In this document: one piece after another, positions 32,583 through 44,363 of the stretch | Position numbering within the stretch: position 1 is the first letter of the stretch | Layout of the letters: each line of letters starts with the position of its first letter | Assembly: GCA_964016885.1 (NCBI GenBank) | Contig: OZ024743.1 | Location: forward strand, 18,384,872-18,448,871 | Source: Eledone cirrhosa | Lineage: Eukaryota > Mollusca > Cephalopoda > Octopoda > Eledonidae | DNA: 64,000 bases | Direction of reading: 5' to 3' | Program-made: the position numbers and the translations under genes | Notes under the pieces: model-generated | The model's database searches: none | The model's input: only the letters and a program-made list of their open reading frames with translations | Told to the model about the DNA's origin: nothing

Positions 32583-35500
32583 TTATAAAATTAGGAATCT
32601 GGGTAATCCTATAAAACCTCCTTGTACACAATGTTTTTGTTTTTCGTTGCGGAACGAACACAAAATCATCATTCTTGCTGCCGACACGCGAGCAGCCAAC
32701 GTAAAGCTGACCTTGAGAGAAACACGGCTCCCCCAAATGTATTCCCGCGACAGACAGTGTTTTTCCTTGCGCTTTGTTAATTGACATTGCGAAGCATGGC
32801 CTGACCGGGAACTGGGACCTCCGAAATGTGAAAGGTAGAACTGCTCCTGATGGGAAAAGATGCATCCTCGGTATGACACAACCTTGTCCCGACCGCACCA
32901 TGTGATTATCGTGGCCTCAATCAGATTGGGAGCTAAGGACTTAACGTCCTCACGTGTGCCATTGCATTGTTTCGGCGGAACCAAATTTCGAATGAGCATT
33001 ATAGGGGCACCAACTTTAAGTTTTAAAATGTGTGGGGGTAATCTGGGGTCTCAAAGGAATTTAGTACCGCTTTTGGATAGTTGATGACGTCCTCGGTGTC
33101 AGGAGTTCTATCGATAGACTTATGTACGTAGCCATTCCCAGGAATGAGTTTTAGCATTTGATCATTAATATGATTAACAGTTTTATTCCTCGGGGCCAAT
33201 CCATATTCTGATAATTTGCTTGGAGATCTGTGAACACTGTATCCCTGAGATCAGAAGGCGTACTAACAGCGGTACAAAGTGAGTTGATGGCAATATTACC
33301 CGTTTCATCCCCGGGCGTTTTGACTTCGCCAAGTGGAAGGAGGGTATGAGAAAATGCTGCTTATGTGATATCACCTCGCATATCAGCACCCATGCTAGTG
33401 TGAAGTTTCAGAGTCTTCACCAGGGGCCACAATGCGGATGACTCAAGACACACACGTACTGCACCAGCTCTAGTCCCCTTGGAAATAACGGGAATAGTTT
33501 GCCTGAAGTCCCCTGAAAGAAGAAGTGTTATGCCTCCCATTGGAGCCGTAGAATCTAGAGTTCTATCGAGCGCCTCAAAAGCACCTATGTGGGCCATCGT
33601 GCATTCGTCCCAAACGATAAGCTTGCATCGTCTGAGCACTTCTGCCTGATCGAAGCTCTTACTGATGTTGTAAGTGGGTGTCTCAGTCTTCGCTAAGTCA
33701 AGCGGGAGCTTGAAATAGGAGTGAGCTGTCCTGCCACACGGTAAAAAAGTAGCCGCAATTCCATATGATGCCACAGCTAAAGCAATGCCTTCTGTTCGCC
33801 TAATCTCAGCTAATATTAATTTGGTGACAAAAGATTTCCCAGTCCCCCAGGAGCGTCCAGGAAAAAATCCCCCCAGCTTTGCCTCGGACATAATTAACAA
33901 CGGAGTTGTAAGCGAATTTCTGTTCTGGAAGGAGCTTTGGCTCATTCTCCGCTATGTACTGGGCAAGCTCGTCAACATTATAAGATGTCTCACGCAGCAA
34001 ATCCGAAGACAGAGTGTTTGCACCTTCTCAGTTTGTTGAAGGTAGGCCATACATAGCCAACGCACGACCGACCATATCGAGAACAGTATCTTCTATTTCA
34101 AGCAGTGCCCTGTTGTAAATGAGGTCTCTCTACCCGACCTCCATCGATGGGGTTAGCAACTGAGCGTGACGCAGGAAATCTTCAGACATATAATCTTTGT
34201 AGCTAAGCTATAAAGTGGCCGGATCACCCAAGTCGCACCATAGAAGTAGAATAACGAAAAGCGAGCTTAGTCTTTTAGGAGATTTCAACAAAACGCCCTC
34301 TGCCATAGTGGCGTCTCATTGTGAATCATCCTCCAAAAGGCCTCGCCTAAAGCAGGCTTCCCGGAAAGTATCACATAATTCACCGTCAACAGTTCTTATG
34401 TCTCAAAAGCTTTGTGGGCCAAAAACCTCATGGAGGAGAATGCGCAGGTGAAAACACTCATGCTGGTTGGGAGGTACAGTGTACACTCTCCCTAGACAAC
34501 TGTCAAACTTGACACGTGGATGTCCTTCAACATCCTGACCTGACTTCCTACGCACCCAAGTGTTGTTTGACCACACGTAGTAGGACGGGACCTGATGATA
34601 TAAAAGTGTTTTTGCAAATTTATCAAGTTGGCAAAGCGTAAAAAAACAGTCAAGGTTGTTTATTTTGGATTGGCCGCCAAATGAGCAGCAGTCTGTTCAG
34701 TAAAGTAAGCCCGCTGGGCGTTTTCCAAATGAACAGCTAGTTGTATGATAGTTATATGAGCGTTGAAAGTTTTCATCAGAAATGGACAGTACGGGACCAG
34801 CCACCTATTGTCAACTTGATGGCCCCGTTCTCAGGTCGCCTTCGTCTGTACAGTGGGTATCCGTCGCCGCCGGTCTGGCTCTCCTCAACAAACCTCTTTG
34901 GGTATCGTTTTGTGCACACATGGTCCTTGTGGCATGAAGAGAACTCTTGAAAACCGGGACCGCACGGACCGTGCACCATGTGTGCCTTCACAGTGTCGTA
35001 CAGCTGCCGGTCAACAACAGTGTCCGATATTTCCGCTGCGATGACGGCATCTATAACTGTAGGGTTTATTTTGGTGTCCAACCAAACCAAAATGTGCGCG
35101 TGTAGTAACCCTCTCTTCTGCCACTCAACAGTAAACATGTGGCACCTAACAGGCCCGAAAACCTTCCCTTTTTTATTAGATCAATTAGCCTAGCCAGCTT
35201 CGGCCTGAAAACCCTGGCAATAATATCATGCCGATGGCAGTAATGCTGCCCTGGGATAAGTTCCCGCATAACCTCAACCCACTTGGGGTTACACGAAAAC
35301 GTGATGAATAAATCGGGGCGCCCATAAAGCCGAACGAACGTCATAGGCTCCTGTGTTCGCTCGTGCATGTACCCCCCCTCCCCCCCACCGTGTATAGGTT
35401 GAGGGGAGAATGTACATTTTGCCGATGTTCCGGGGCTCAGTGTCATTCCTGATGCCGTCACGCAAATGGATGTAGGAGTCTGAACGCAGCTGCTTCTGAT

Positions 35501-37227
35501 TCAATTTTATGAAGCACAGTCTCTCCGACTCCATCTTTGCAGCCATGGCAACTGCAAACGGGTGAAACAGTTCCCGTGACCTGTGCAGGGTGCTGAAATT
35601 GTTAGGCATCGTCATGAAGCGGTATGAGTATAAAGCCATGCATGAAACAGCTTTAGATATCGCAGCAGTGGGCTCGTTTGGTTTGCGCTGAGGAATGTCG
35701 AAATGGTATCCGTCTTCTCCGTATGCAAAAAGAAGGGGATACTGCAGGGCGTCGTATGAACGATGCGTCTCATTAATACGACGAAGACCCCTGTCACGAC
35801 TTTGAAGAACTATGTCTCGCTTATTGTGCTGTTCACCATGGATAACTACGGCCACTTCATTGCACGAAGGAGCGTTATAACGGCGTGCGTGCTCCCCAGA
35901 AGGTCTTTTGTCAGCATCGATGACAATGGTGAAGTTTGGTGAAGGATTTGTTTCCAATGCGTATTTGAAACTGCGAATATAACTGTTGTGCTCATGAGCA
36001 TGTTTTGAAGACCGAGCAGCACGTGGCTTTCAAAAGTGTCAGCGTCAGTGTTTGCAGGTGTTGGAATAACGCCGTACCGCGCATTAACTTGCCTACTGTA
36101 GTTAGAAATGAAGTAAATTCGAAGGAACGAAGGCTTGCAATTTTGTAGTGGCTGGAGCGACCCAATAAGATGGTACACCTTCCCCTGGACCTTGAAGGTA
36201 GGCATCCAACCACTTTCTCTGACAACGTTAGCCCCGAAAGAAGTCATTTGAAACGCACAATTGTACTCCCTGATGAGTTGAAGGAATTTGGATGACCTTG
36301 AGGTAGAACCGGTAAGTAGTTCCTTCAAAGTCTCTGGTGGTTCCCCAAGAGGGGCAAAGCTGACATTACCGTTTAAGCAGCACATTGCAGGTGACTCCCC
36401 AGCCTACTTTTTAGCAATTGCAGAATTTGCAATTGAAGCGCATTTCCCCTATATTTATGTCGGCACACATCGAGTAGTTAACGTTGGGCTCATACTTGAA
36501 AGCCCGTAGATGCCAGTATGGGCTGGTGGGGCTCGTCACATCGCGGGCAGTTTCTTGTCGTCGACTGTTCCGCTCCGACGTAGAATGTTGCTCCTGTGGG
36601 TCGTGGGAAGCTCTCGCAGCAGTAGCAGAAGCCACCCTTGCAATCCTAATGGAGCACCCGTCTGCATCTTCAGAAGCCAAGGAAGCAGTCATAGCCGCAG
36701 CGTTCCTAGCAAGGCGATTCTTCCGCTGTTCCAAACCTTCCAAAGCCCTGGAAGCAGCAGTAGCCGCAGCGTTTCTATTCAGTTGAGCCGCCCTTTGTTC
36801 CTTAGCCTCTGATGCCCTAGAAGCAGCAGTAGCCGCAGCGTTTCTATTCAGTCGAGCCCCTTGTTCCGGGCCTTCTGAAGCCCTAGAAGCAGCAGTAGCA
36901 GCAGCGTTTCTATTCAGGCGAGTCGACCTTTGTTCCGGGCCCTCTGAAGCCATGGAAGCAACAGTAGACGCGTTCATTTTGGAATGACGTATCGCCCGCT
37001 CTGAATCGCACATCGCAGCACGTCTCGAGGCTTCTTATGAAGCCATCTTGGCTAGGCGTGCTGTGCGTTGTTGAAAACTTACACCAGCTCTGTATTCTGC
37101 TGAACGTAAGGCGCTCTGTGAAAGTCTTAAAGCAGTTTCCTGGGGGGGGGGGCTCGTTTGCTGAAATCGCTCCCTGCACCGCCGATGCGGTATGGCGACC
37201 GAGGCGACTTCTCTTTTTAGGTGGCAT
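32583..37227 (-). pseudogene. Helitron Rep/helicase (RepHel), multiply frameshifted
   Basis: The likely start is MPPKKRSRLGRH (ATG at 37227-37225). A run of 11 G/C at 37142-37152 shifts the frame. Then come Ala/Arg-rich repeats (about 36960-36640), the conserved TFKVQGKVYHLIGSL block (about 36200-36150) and ILPSTYT (about 35400). The Rep nuclease carries the HUH motif LLHAHILVWL (His codons within 35094-35102). The Pif1-like helicase follows: GTGKS (about 33845), VWDECTM (about 33615-33595), LLLSGDFRQTIPVI (about 33515) and the late motif SINKAQGKTLSVAGIHL (about 32790-32730) with QLYVGCSRVG. At least six frameshifts or stops inactivate it. Walker A is itself split by a frameshift near 33850. 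Confidence 0.9.
36640..36990 (-). repeat. Tandem Arg/Ala-rich protein repeats in the Helitron N-terminus
   Basis: Four to five units of roughly 24-26 codons of the form RLNRNAAATAASRASE then a variable EQ segment. The DNA units are visible as 'GCAGCAGTAGCCGCAGCGTT' at about 36753, 36822 and 36890. Comparable Arg-spaced repeats occur at the N-terminus of many animal Helitron proteins. Confidence 0.75.
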
Positions 37228-37329
37228 TTTATGTGAAAAAGAAAGGGTGAAAGTTACTTCTTCAGCAAAATTGCCTTTGAAAGTATAAGGCTGAAAACTG
37301 TCTGCGTTCCGCAGGGGATAAATGGGAGG

Positions 37330-38213
37330 ACGAACAGCAAATAAATAGCTCACAGTTTGTTGAAAGCGCGCTTCTGTCAGCAATTTGAAGTTGTTTGGCC
37401 CAAAATCCCTAATTATTTTTTTTTTCACTCAATAAACGTGTAAATATGTTATACACAAAATGTAATTGTGTGTGAGCATGTATCTTTTTTTTTTCGATTT
37501 TTATGTGGAGTAGAGAGAGGAAATTATTTCCGTAATTGTGGATGATTTTGAAATAAATAAATAGTCGTTGACCTAAGTTAGACCATTTACAACATTCTTA
37601 CAGAGGCAAATAAATAACTCACAGTTTGTTTAAAGCGCGCTTCTGTCAGCAATGTGAAGTTGTTTGGCCAAAAATCCCTATGTGGTTTTTTTTTCACTCA
37701 ATAAACGTGTAAATATGCAGCAGTGTGAAGTAGTTTGGCCAAAATCCCCATATGTTTTTTTTCACTCAATAAACGTGTAAATATGTTATACACAAAATGT
37801 AATTGTGTGAAATTATTAAGGAGTGGGTTTATAAGCGTATACAAGAGATGTAAGCGTCATGTATTTAACGTCTGTCTCTGTCTCTCTGGCTTCCTCCTTT
37901 AATTTTTTCTCTCTCTCTAAAGAAAATTATTAAGGAGTGGGTTAATAAGAGAAGGTTGCAGTATGTTTGGGAGTTAAGAAGTGATAATCAGATTCTATTA
38001 GAGGGTAAAGCGTCATGTATTTAGTTTTATCGATTATATCCATAAATGTGGGTGAGGTTGAAATAAATAAATAGTCGTTGACCTCAGTCAGAGCATTTAC
38101 AACATTCCTACACACTTTGAGACGAATCGATTTTTGAAATTGTGCAAATGTATAAACATGGAACATGCGCACGCACACACACACAACAACAACAAACTGC
38201 CTTTTATAGATAA

Positions 38214-38216
<3 letters not shown>
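37330..38216 (-). repeat. Helitron 5' region with internal duplications
   Basis: Non-coding 5' part. 'TTTTTCACTCAATAAACGTG' recurs at about 37421, 37690 and 37758. 'GCGCGCTTCTGTCAGCAA' recurs at 37366 and 37636. A roughly 50-bp block containing AATAGTCGTTGACCT recurs at about 37561 and 38072. 'AAATTATTAAGGAGTGGGTT' recurs at about 37811 and 37924. The promoter region seems to have grown by local duplication. Confidence 0.75.
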
Positions 38217-38286
<70 letters not shown>

Positions 38287-38310
38287 ATATGTATATATAT
38301 ATATATATAT
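38217..38310. repeat. (TA)n between Helitron 5' end and PLE-C 3' end
   Basis: Nearly pure TA with small AAATA and AATATG interruptions. It is the flank of two different elements. Confidence 0.95.
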
Positions 38311-38773
38311 ATTGGTAAACGGAATAGAAAATGCTGACAAATTGTTCACAGTTGAAAAATGGTTTAATTAGGAATAAAAGAGTATTAGTGATTGTATGGG
38401 TTAGTATTCAGTTGTGGTTTTAAGTTTTTAAGTTTTTACCGGTTGCGCATTTCTAAATGCTTTTCAAAAATAATTTTGAGATAGAGTTCCGTGCTGTTTG
38501 CTCTGATCTGATTAGTTTTGGGAATTCTACCCGTTTTTATGTTAAAAAAGTGGCTTCAATTTACAAAAATTCTTGTCGTCAAAACAATTTTGATTGGTCG
38601 GTGGAGGTCATGTGAATGTAAAAAATTGATTTTGCGCCAAGACTGTTTTTATGTTAAAAAAGTGGCTCCAGCAAAAATTCTTGTGGTCAAAACAATTTTG
38701 ATTGGTCGGTAGAGGTCATGTGAATAAAATATTTGTTTTGCGCCAAGATTGAGAAATGACTCTTTCACAACAA

Positions 38774-38815
<42 letters not shown>

Positions 38816-38887
38816 TAGTAGTAGTAAGGTGTTCGATGTTGTGATAATGGTTAGCAGCGATATGTGTCAAATGGCTATTAAAATAAG

Positions 38888-38918
<31 letters not shown>

Positions 38919-39038
38919 ATAGCAGAGTAATTCGTGGTGGCAGGGATGGTCAGTAAGAATGTGTCTGAAAGCAATGGGGGTATTTTAGCATGTCAAAAGC
39001 TATTTTTCAGCTTTTGTCTTATACGGAGTAGTGCGTGC

Positions 39039-39070
<32 letters not shown>

Positions 39071-39276
39071 GTCTCTTTGTATGTTGATGTACGCGTGTGT
39101 ATGTGTGTGTATATATATGTGTGTGTGGGGGGGGACCAGTATTTTTTTCCCCCTGGTAAAATGGTGTACATTATTCGATTTTCTCAGTAAAATCGGTTCT
39201 CTTAATAGAACATCAAAAATCTTAAAAAAAGGTGTGAAATGATATTCACTATATATATATATACACATACATATAT

Positions 39277-39324
<48 letters not shown>

Positions 39325-39843
39325 TACATATATATATGCACATATTTTTTTTTTTTTTTTTTTTGCACCATAGAGCATGTGTGTTTACGTATGTCATTGT
39401 GTTTATATGTGGGTAGAGATGTGTGCTGATGTAGGTATGTATGTTGACGTGTGTATGTTGTGGGTTCGTCTTAGGGAGAAGTGTTTAGACGGGGTCCGTA
39501 TTTGTTAATGAAGTAAGATTCCTTGCTGATGCGCTGGGTGTGGGTGGCATTATCTTTAAATTTGTAGAGGGGAAAGATTCTGAAGTTGGGATGATTTTGG
39601 GCGGCACAGGTATCAATGTGTTCACTCAGTGGTATTTTCCTGTATTCCTGTATTTTTATTTGGGATCTATGGACAGTCATGCGTTGGCGGAGGCTGTTTT
39701 GGGTCTGGCCTATGTATTGTTCTCGACAACCTGAACAAGTTAATACATATATTAGATTTTCCGATGCACTTGTGAAATTGTGTTTTACTATAAAACGTTG
39801 TCCATCTTTGAAATATATATACACACAACTATATATATATAGT

Positions 39844-39852
<9 letters not shown>
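38311..39852 (-). mobile_element. PLE-C: Penelope-like element, 5'-truncated at (TA)n
   Basis: A minus-strand 3' fragment: GIY-YIG coding end (39471-39815) plus a long 3' region (38311-39470) shared with PLE-D at 59142-60480, for example 'ACCGGTTGCGCATTTCTAA' and 'CGCCAAGA'. The 5' break lies in (TA)n at 39853-39892 and the 3' end abuts (TA)n at 38310. TG-rich and TA-rich runs have expanded inside the 3' region (38778-38812, 38888-38918, 39256-39340). Confidence 0.8.
39471..39815 (-). pseudogene. PLE-C GIY-YIG endonuclease C-terminal fragment
   Basis: The frame entering from the (TA)n tract reads KDGQRFIVKHNFTSA, then NLIYVLTCSGCREQYIGQT, the GIY...YIG signature with a CSGC pair, then LRQRMTVHRSQI, PLSEHIDTC and a terminal KESYFINKYGPRLNTSP before the stop at 39471-39473. 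The endonuclease of Penelope-like elements nicks the insertion target. The reverse transcriptase is missing. PLE-D carries the same domain with one in-frame stop. Confidence 0.85.

Positions 39853-39892
<40 letters not shown>
39853..39892. repeat. (TA)n at the 5' break of PLE-C
   Basis: About 20 TA units, preceded by a small palindrome ACACAACTATATATATATAG. Confidence 0.95.
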
Positions 39893-39895
<3 letters not shown>

Positions 39896-40041
39896 TATTT
39901 GTTCGGGTTTGTTGGTTCACCACTGGATAGAACTGGTCATTCCGTGTGGTCAACATCTATGTAGTATTATGGAGAGCACTCAACGTAATGTAACTCATCC
40001 GTCTTCTTTTGTGTAGTTGGTGGTGCGATTACGGAGTTAAT

Positions 40042-40391
40042 TATTATAAAATAACAGGAGGCTGGACTGGTCTAAATCCTTGAAAGGTTTTTTATACTAT
40101 GATCATTTCAATGACCGGGTTCAGTATGAATCCGGTGACATCATCAGGTAATTCAAAATATAACGAAGGAATATATCAGATAAAATCCATGATCCTGAAA
40201 ATCAGAGACAGGAGGCCGCCCTCAAGTCTCTGATTTTCAGTACCATGGATTTTATCTGTTATATACCTTCGTTGTATTTTGAATCACCTGATGATATCAC
40301 TGGATTCATACTGAAACCGGTCATTGTACGGATCATAGTATAATAAACCTTTCAAGGATTTATATCAGTCCAGCCGCCTGTTCTTTTATTA
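40042..40391. repeat. 350-bp near-perfect palindrome with hammerhead-like motif
   Basis: Left arm 40042-40210 is the reverse complement of right arm 40227-40391 with a 16-nt loop (40211-40226), with only scattered mismatches. The right arm holds CTGATGA (40288-40294) and GAAACCGGTC (40313-40322), hammerhead-like boxes with a self-complementary ACCGGT as stem III. A convincing stem II is absent. It is bounded on the right by (TA)n and is probably a snapback copy of a pLTR-like repeat. Confidence 0.8.
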
Positions 40392-41396
40392 TATATATAT
40401 GTGTGTGTGTGTATATATATATAAGGGGGGGGGGGTAAATATGTTTATGCTAAACACACACACGCGGTTTTGGAGCTCATGTACTCTTATGCGGTTACAG
40501 TTGATTTTATGTGTTCAAAACAATATATCGGATATATATTTTGATATCATTTTTTTATTATATATCTCGGTATCTCGGAACGAGCACATCTAGAAAGTTT
40601 TCCACTATTAATTTTCAAAAATATTTGTCCTGAAAACAATCATTTCCGATATCTTATAGATTTAGGTGGTCAATTTGCAATGTGGCTAGTGCTTCGTATT
40701 AACTGCTCCAGTATGAAATCTGGTTAACTCTTCTCTCATGTTAAATTGTTCATTTTTTTTCAATTTTTTTTATATTCAATATATATCTTCAATATTGAGA
40801 TATTGAAAGAAATTATTCTTCTGCTTGCAGGGCTTCAGGGGAATCGTTACCATGTTCGGATGATGTAAAGGAGTCGATCCAAACCGGTATAAATCAAACC
40901 ACCTTTTTCAAAATGTGTTACAGTAAATATTGTATGAGCAGTGGAAATGATTCTTTCCTTTGATCCTATTGATGTCACTTCAAATTTGCCACTATATACT
41001 CTTGTATTATGGTCAGGCAACTAAGTGGAATTGGCTGCCTTGAATGAGTTCAAATAAAGTGCACAATCCGGAGAATAAGACATATAAAATTATAAACAAA
41101 TAAAAAGCATTTTACTGTGAGAATATTGCATGTCCATGAATATCCATATAAATCACTAATCTAAGGGAAACACAAGTCTGTGGGTGATTCTTTGAAAATG
41201 AGTATTCCCATCATGCTCAGAATGTATAGAAGATATAGGAAACAATATGTGCAACCCCCACCTGCTATTCGCATGTGGCTACGGACATGTACCGTGTTTT
41301 ATAACTGTGATTAGCGAGAGATACTTGTGTTCATTATAAATAACAATAGCTTATACACCTCTATTGTGCATACTTAAATATACATACATATATATA
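40392..41396. other. AT-rich DNA, no gene recognised
   Basis: A short TA/TG run and a run of 11 G (40425-40435) at the start, then unique AT-rich DNA. Nothing else was seen. Confidence 0.5.
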
Positions 41397-41704
41397 AAAT
41401 GGCAAACGAAGAATCAGTTATGAATCCGAACTCAATTTATTGCGTAAAACAAATGTTTCTCCGGCGAACAGCTCGAGGTGCGATCGGCCTGACTCTGGAT
41501 TCGCAAGTTCCTCAGATACGTATTTTGGTTACAAAGCATGTTCGCTTTCTTTTTTTCTAACCAACAGACGTATCTGAGGAACTTGCGAATCCAGAGTCAG
41601 GTCGATCCACCAACGGATCGCACCTCGAGCCGTTCTCGGGAAAAACATCTGTAATACGCAATGAATTGAGTTCCGATGCACAACTGATTCTTCGTTTTCC
41701 ATTT
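41397..41704. repeat. 308-bp palindrome (snapback repeat)
   Basis: Arms 41397-41530 and 41558-41704 are reverse complements. Examples are GACTCTGGATTCGCAAGTTC against GAACTTGCGAATCCAGAGTC, and TTGGTTA against TAACCAA next to the loop (41531-41557). The right arm carries an extra stretch of about 15 bp around 41603-41618. No coding is seen and the family is unknown. Confidence 0.85.
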
Positions 41705-41784
41705 TATCATACTCTGCTCCGCAAGAGCATAGAGTGCTCAACCGGCATACCGCCTATGGACGCATCTTAGCTACGATAAGAAAT

Positions 41785-41805
41785 ACATATATATATATGT
41801 TGGTA

Positions 41806-41837
<32 letters not shown>

Positions 41838-41935
41838 TGTGTGGGTGGGTAGGTGTGTGTGTGTATATGTTCGTGTGTATGTGTGTGTGTGCGTATGTCT
41901 GTGTGTGTGTACATACATACACATATGTGCGCGTA
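41785..41935. repeat. Compound (TG)n microsatellite
   Basis: TG-rich from about 41803 to 41910, with short TA/CATA segments at both edges. Confidence 0.95.
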
Positions 41936-42945
41936 GGTTTGTTTTGCTGATTGTTTTCATATATGTGCATCAGTCCAGCATTCTGTACGTATGCATGTTA
42001 GCACAACATACTTACTTCTTCAGTGTTGCTCTTCGTTGGAAATATACAACAGTGTTTGTATCCAACGGCCATCAATTGGAATTAGCATTTTTATGAGATC
42101 AAATAAATTAAACATATTTGATGCAAAGTTATTCGATACGAAGTATATGGAAAAGGCGATTATATTCATAGATATTGATTTCAGGTTATGTTTGATGTTA
42201 CATCCTACGAGCGATTGAAATTTGTTTAAATATATATGTTTCCTCTTTTGCTTCAAGTATGTTTTTTTTGCTCTCGTTGATTCACTTCGTTATATTATGT
42301 TTACTTTTTATATACCATTTAAACCATGTGAGTATCTTTATTTATTTGTAATATGCAAGTGTTTCAGAGTTTTATTTCTCATTTGCTAGTAAACAAAACT
42401 AATACCCTGTCATGTAACTTTAAATTCATAGTAAATCATTATATTTCATTTCACCAAACTACAATTATTTTGTATTATAATATTTCGGCATGTTTTATGC
42501 TTTGTTCAAATCTCAGCAAATATAAATTTGCTGATCAGCATTTCTATTTTGATACAATAATATACTAATCATGTTTGGGAGTCGATAAATGTCTGTCTAC
42601 ACTTCACACAGAAAGAGGCATTTTGTCTTTCTTTATCGAAATTATTCCATGAAATAATTTGCTATTGTTTGGCAGGTTTAGTAAAATGTGCAGATCTCAA
42701 TATTTACATTATTTCTAGTTTCGATGTCAATACCTGTCGGAAAAAGATTTTAGTTTCATTTGCCCGGGCTCGATGAATGAGTAAAGTATGTTACTTATTT
42801 CCATAGTCTGTGAAATTATCCAGCAGAGACTAAAAGCATTGCTTTAATATATAAAAATGTGATATACAAATCGAGAATTAATAGGAATACCTACACACGC
42901 ACATACACACACTCACACATATGAATTATCAATATACAAATAGTT
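41936..42945. other. AT-rich DNA, no gene recognised
   Basis: Short frames only, no domain. An AC-rich patch occurs at 42893-42920. Confidence 0.5.
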
Positions 42946-43686
<741 letters not shown>

Positions 43687-43706
43687 TATATATATATATA
43701 TCAGTA

Positions 43707-43883
43707 CTCCTTTGGGAGCCCCTACATGGACACACTAGAAGAGGAAGACCAAGGTTAACGTATGTTGATGCCCTAAGGACAGACACTGGTATGTTGGAGA
43801 TGCAGGATATGGCAGCGATAATGAGGGACAGAGACCGATGGAGAGAACTCGTCCATGGATCTCGGGAATTTTACCCGCCTTAG
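43707..43883 (+). pseudogene. C-terminal relic of an RTE-like LINE ORF
   Basis: 59 codons including a TAG at 43881-43883: LLWEPLHGHTRRGRPRLTYV, then DALRTDTG and MRDRDRWRELV. The GRP-x-LTYVD and DR-x-WR pattern is the usual C-terminal end of RTE/CR1-type retrotransposon polyproteins. The preceding coding part is cut off at a (TA)n tract (43658-43702), and TA follows the stop too. Confidence 0.65.
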
Positions 43884-43920
43884 ATATATAGATATATATA
43901 TATCTAAGACTTTACATGTA

Positions 43921-43925
<5 letters not shown>

Positions 43926-43976
<51 letters not shown>
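43926..43976. repeat. (TA)n microsatellite
   Basis: About 24 TA units just before the dispersed inverted repeat. Confidence 0.95.
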
Positions 43977-43979
<3 letters not shown>

Positions 43980-43980
43980 T

Positions 43981-44330
43981 AAAATAACAGATTAAAGTTT
44001 AAGCAAAGAATCGCGTAATTGTTTTTCACCGTTCCTATTAATGACGTATTATTCGTTTTTTCCCGTTCTTTTCCAGCGAACGTTTCCACGAGCCAAAGTA
44101 TCATCTTCCTGTCTTCCCCCGGTTGCATCATTTTTTTGAAATATCCAGTTCTGCGTTTACTGATTGACTTTGTTAGCTTCAGAAGATCCCGTTGAGGGTG
44201 AAAGCAGCGATTCTTTGCTTAAACTTTAATCTGTTATTTTAAGAAATATTTGCTCTACGGTTCTTATATATTTGATATATATTTATCCTTATCGAGCCCT
44301 CTTTGGATTTTAGTCTTCAAATTTATTATT
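43981..44330. repeat. Dispersed repeat with a perfect 34-bp inverted pair
   Basis: 43981-44014 is the exact reverse complement of 44207-44240 (core AGTTTAAGCAAAGAATCGC), with 192 bp between. The part 44207-44330 recurs at 55945-56085, mostly in inverted orientation, and 'GGGTGAAAGTAGCGATTCTT' recurs at about 54658. All copies touch (TA)n. The family is unknown and may be a small snapback retroelement end. Confidence 0.75.
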
Positions 44331-44332
44331 AT

Positions 44333-44335
<3 letters not shown>

Positions 44336-44363
<28 letters not shown>

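Larger units (their letters stand above)
31790..38216 (-). mobile_element. Helitron, end-to-end copy inserted in (TA)n
   Basis: On the minus strand the element starts TCATTATCTATAAAAGGCAG (38216 downward) and ends with a GC hairpin (31802-31817) and CTAG (31793-31790). The preceding host base is A and the following one T. 5'-TC, 3'-CTRR, a subterminal hairpin and insertion between A and T are the Helitron hallmarks. Both flanks are (TA)n. The 6.43-kb body carries a broken Rep/helicase gene. Confidence 0.9.

Noticed and set aside
36484..36812. Two 100-codon plus-strand frames rich in Ser/Ala
   Set aside because: Antisense of the Helitron Arg/Ala repeats.
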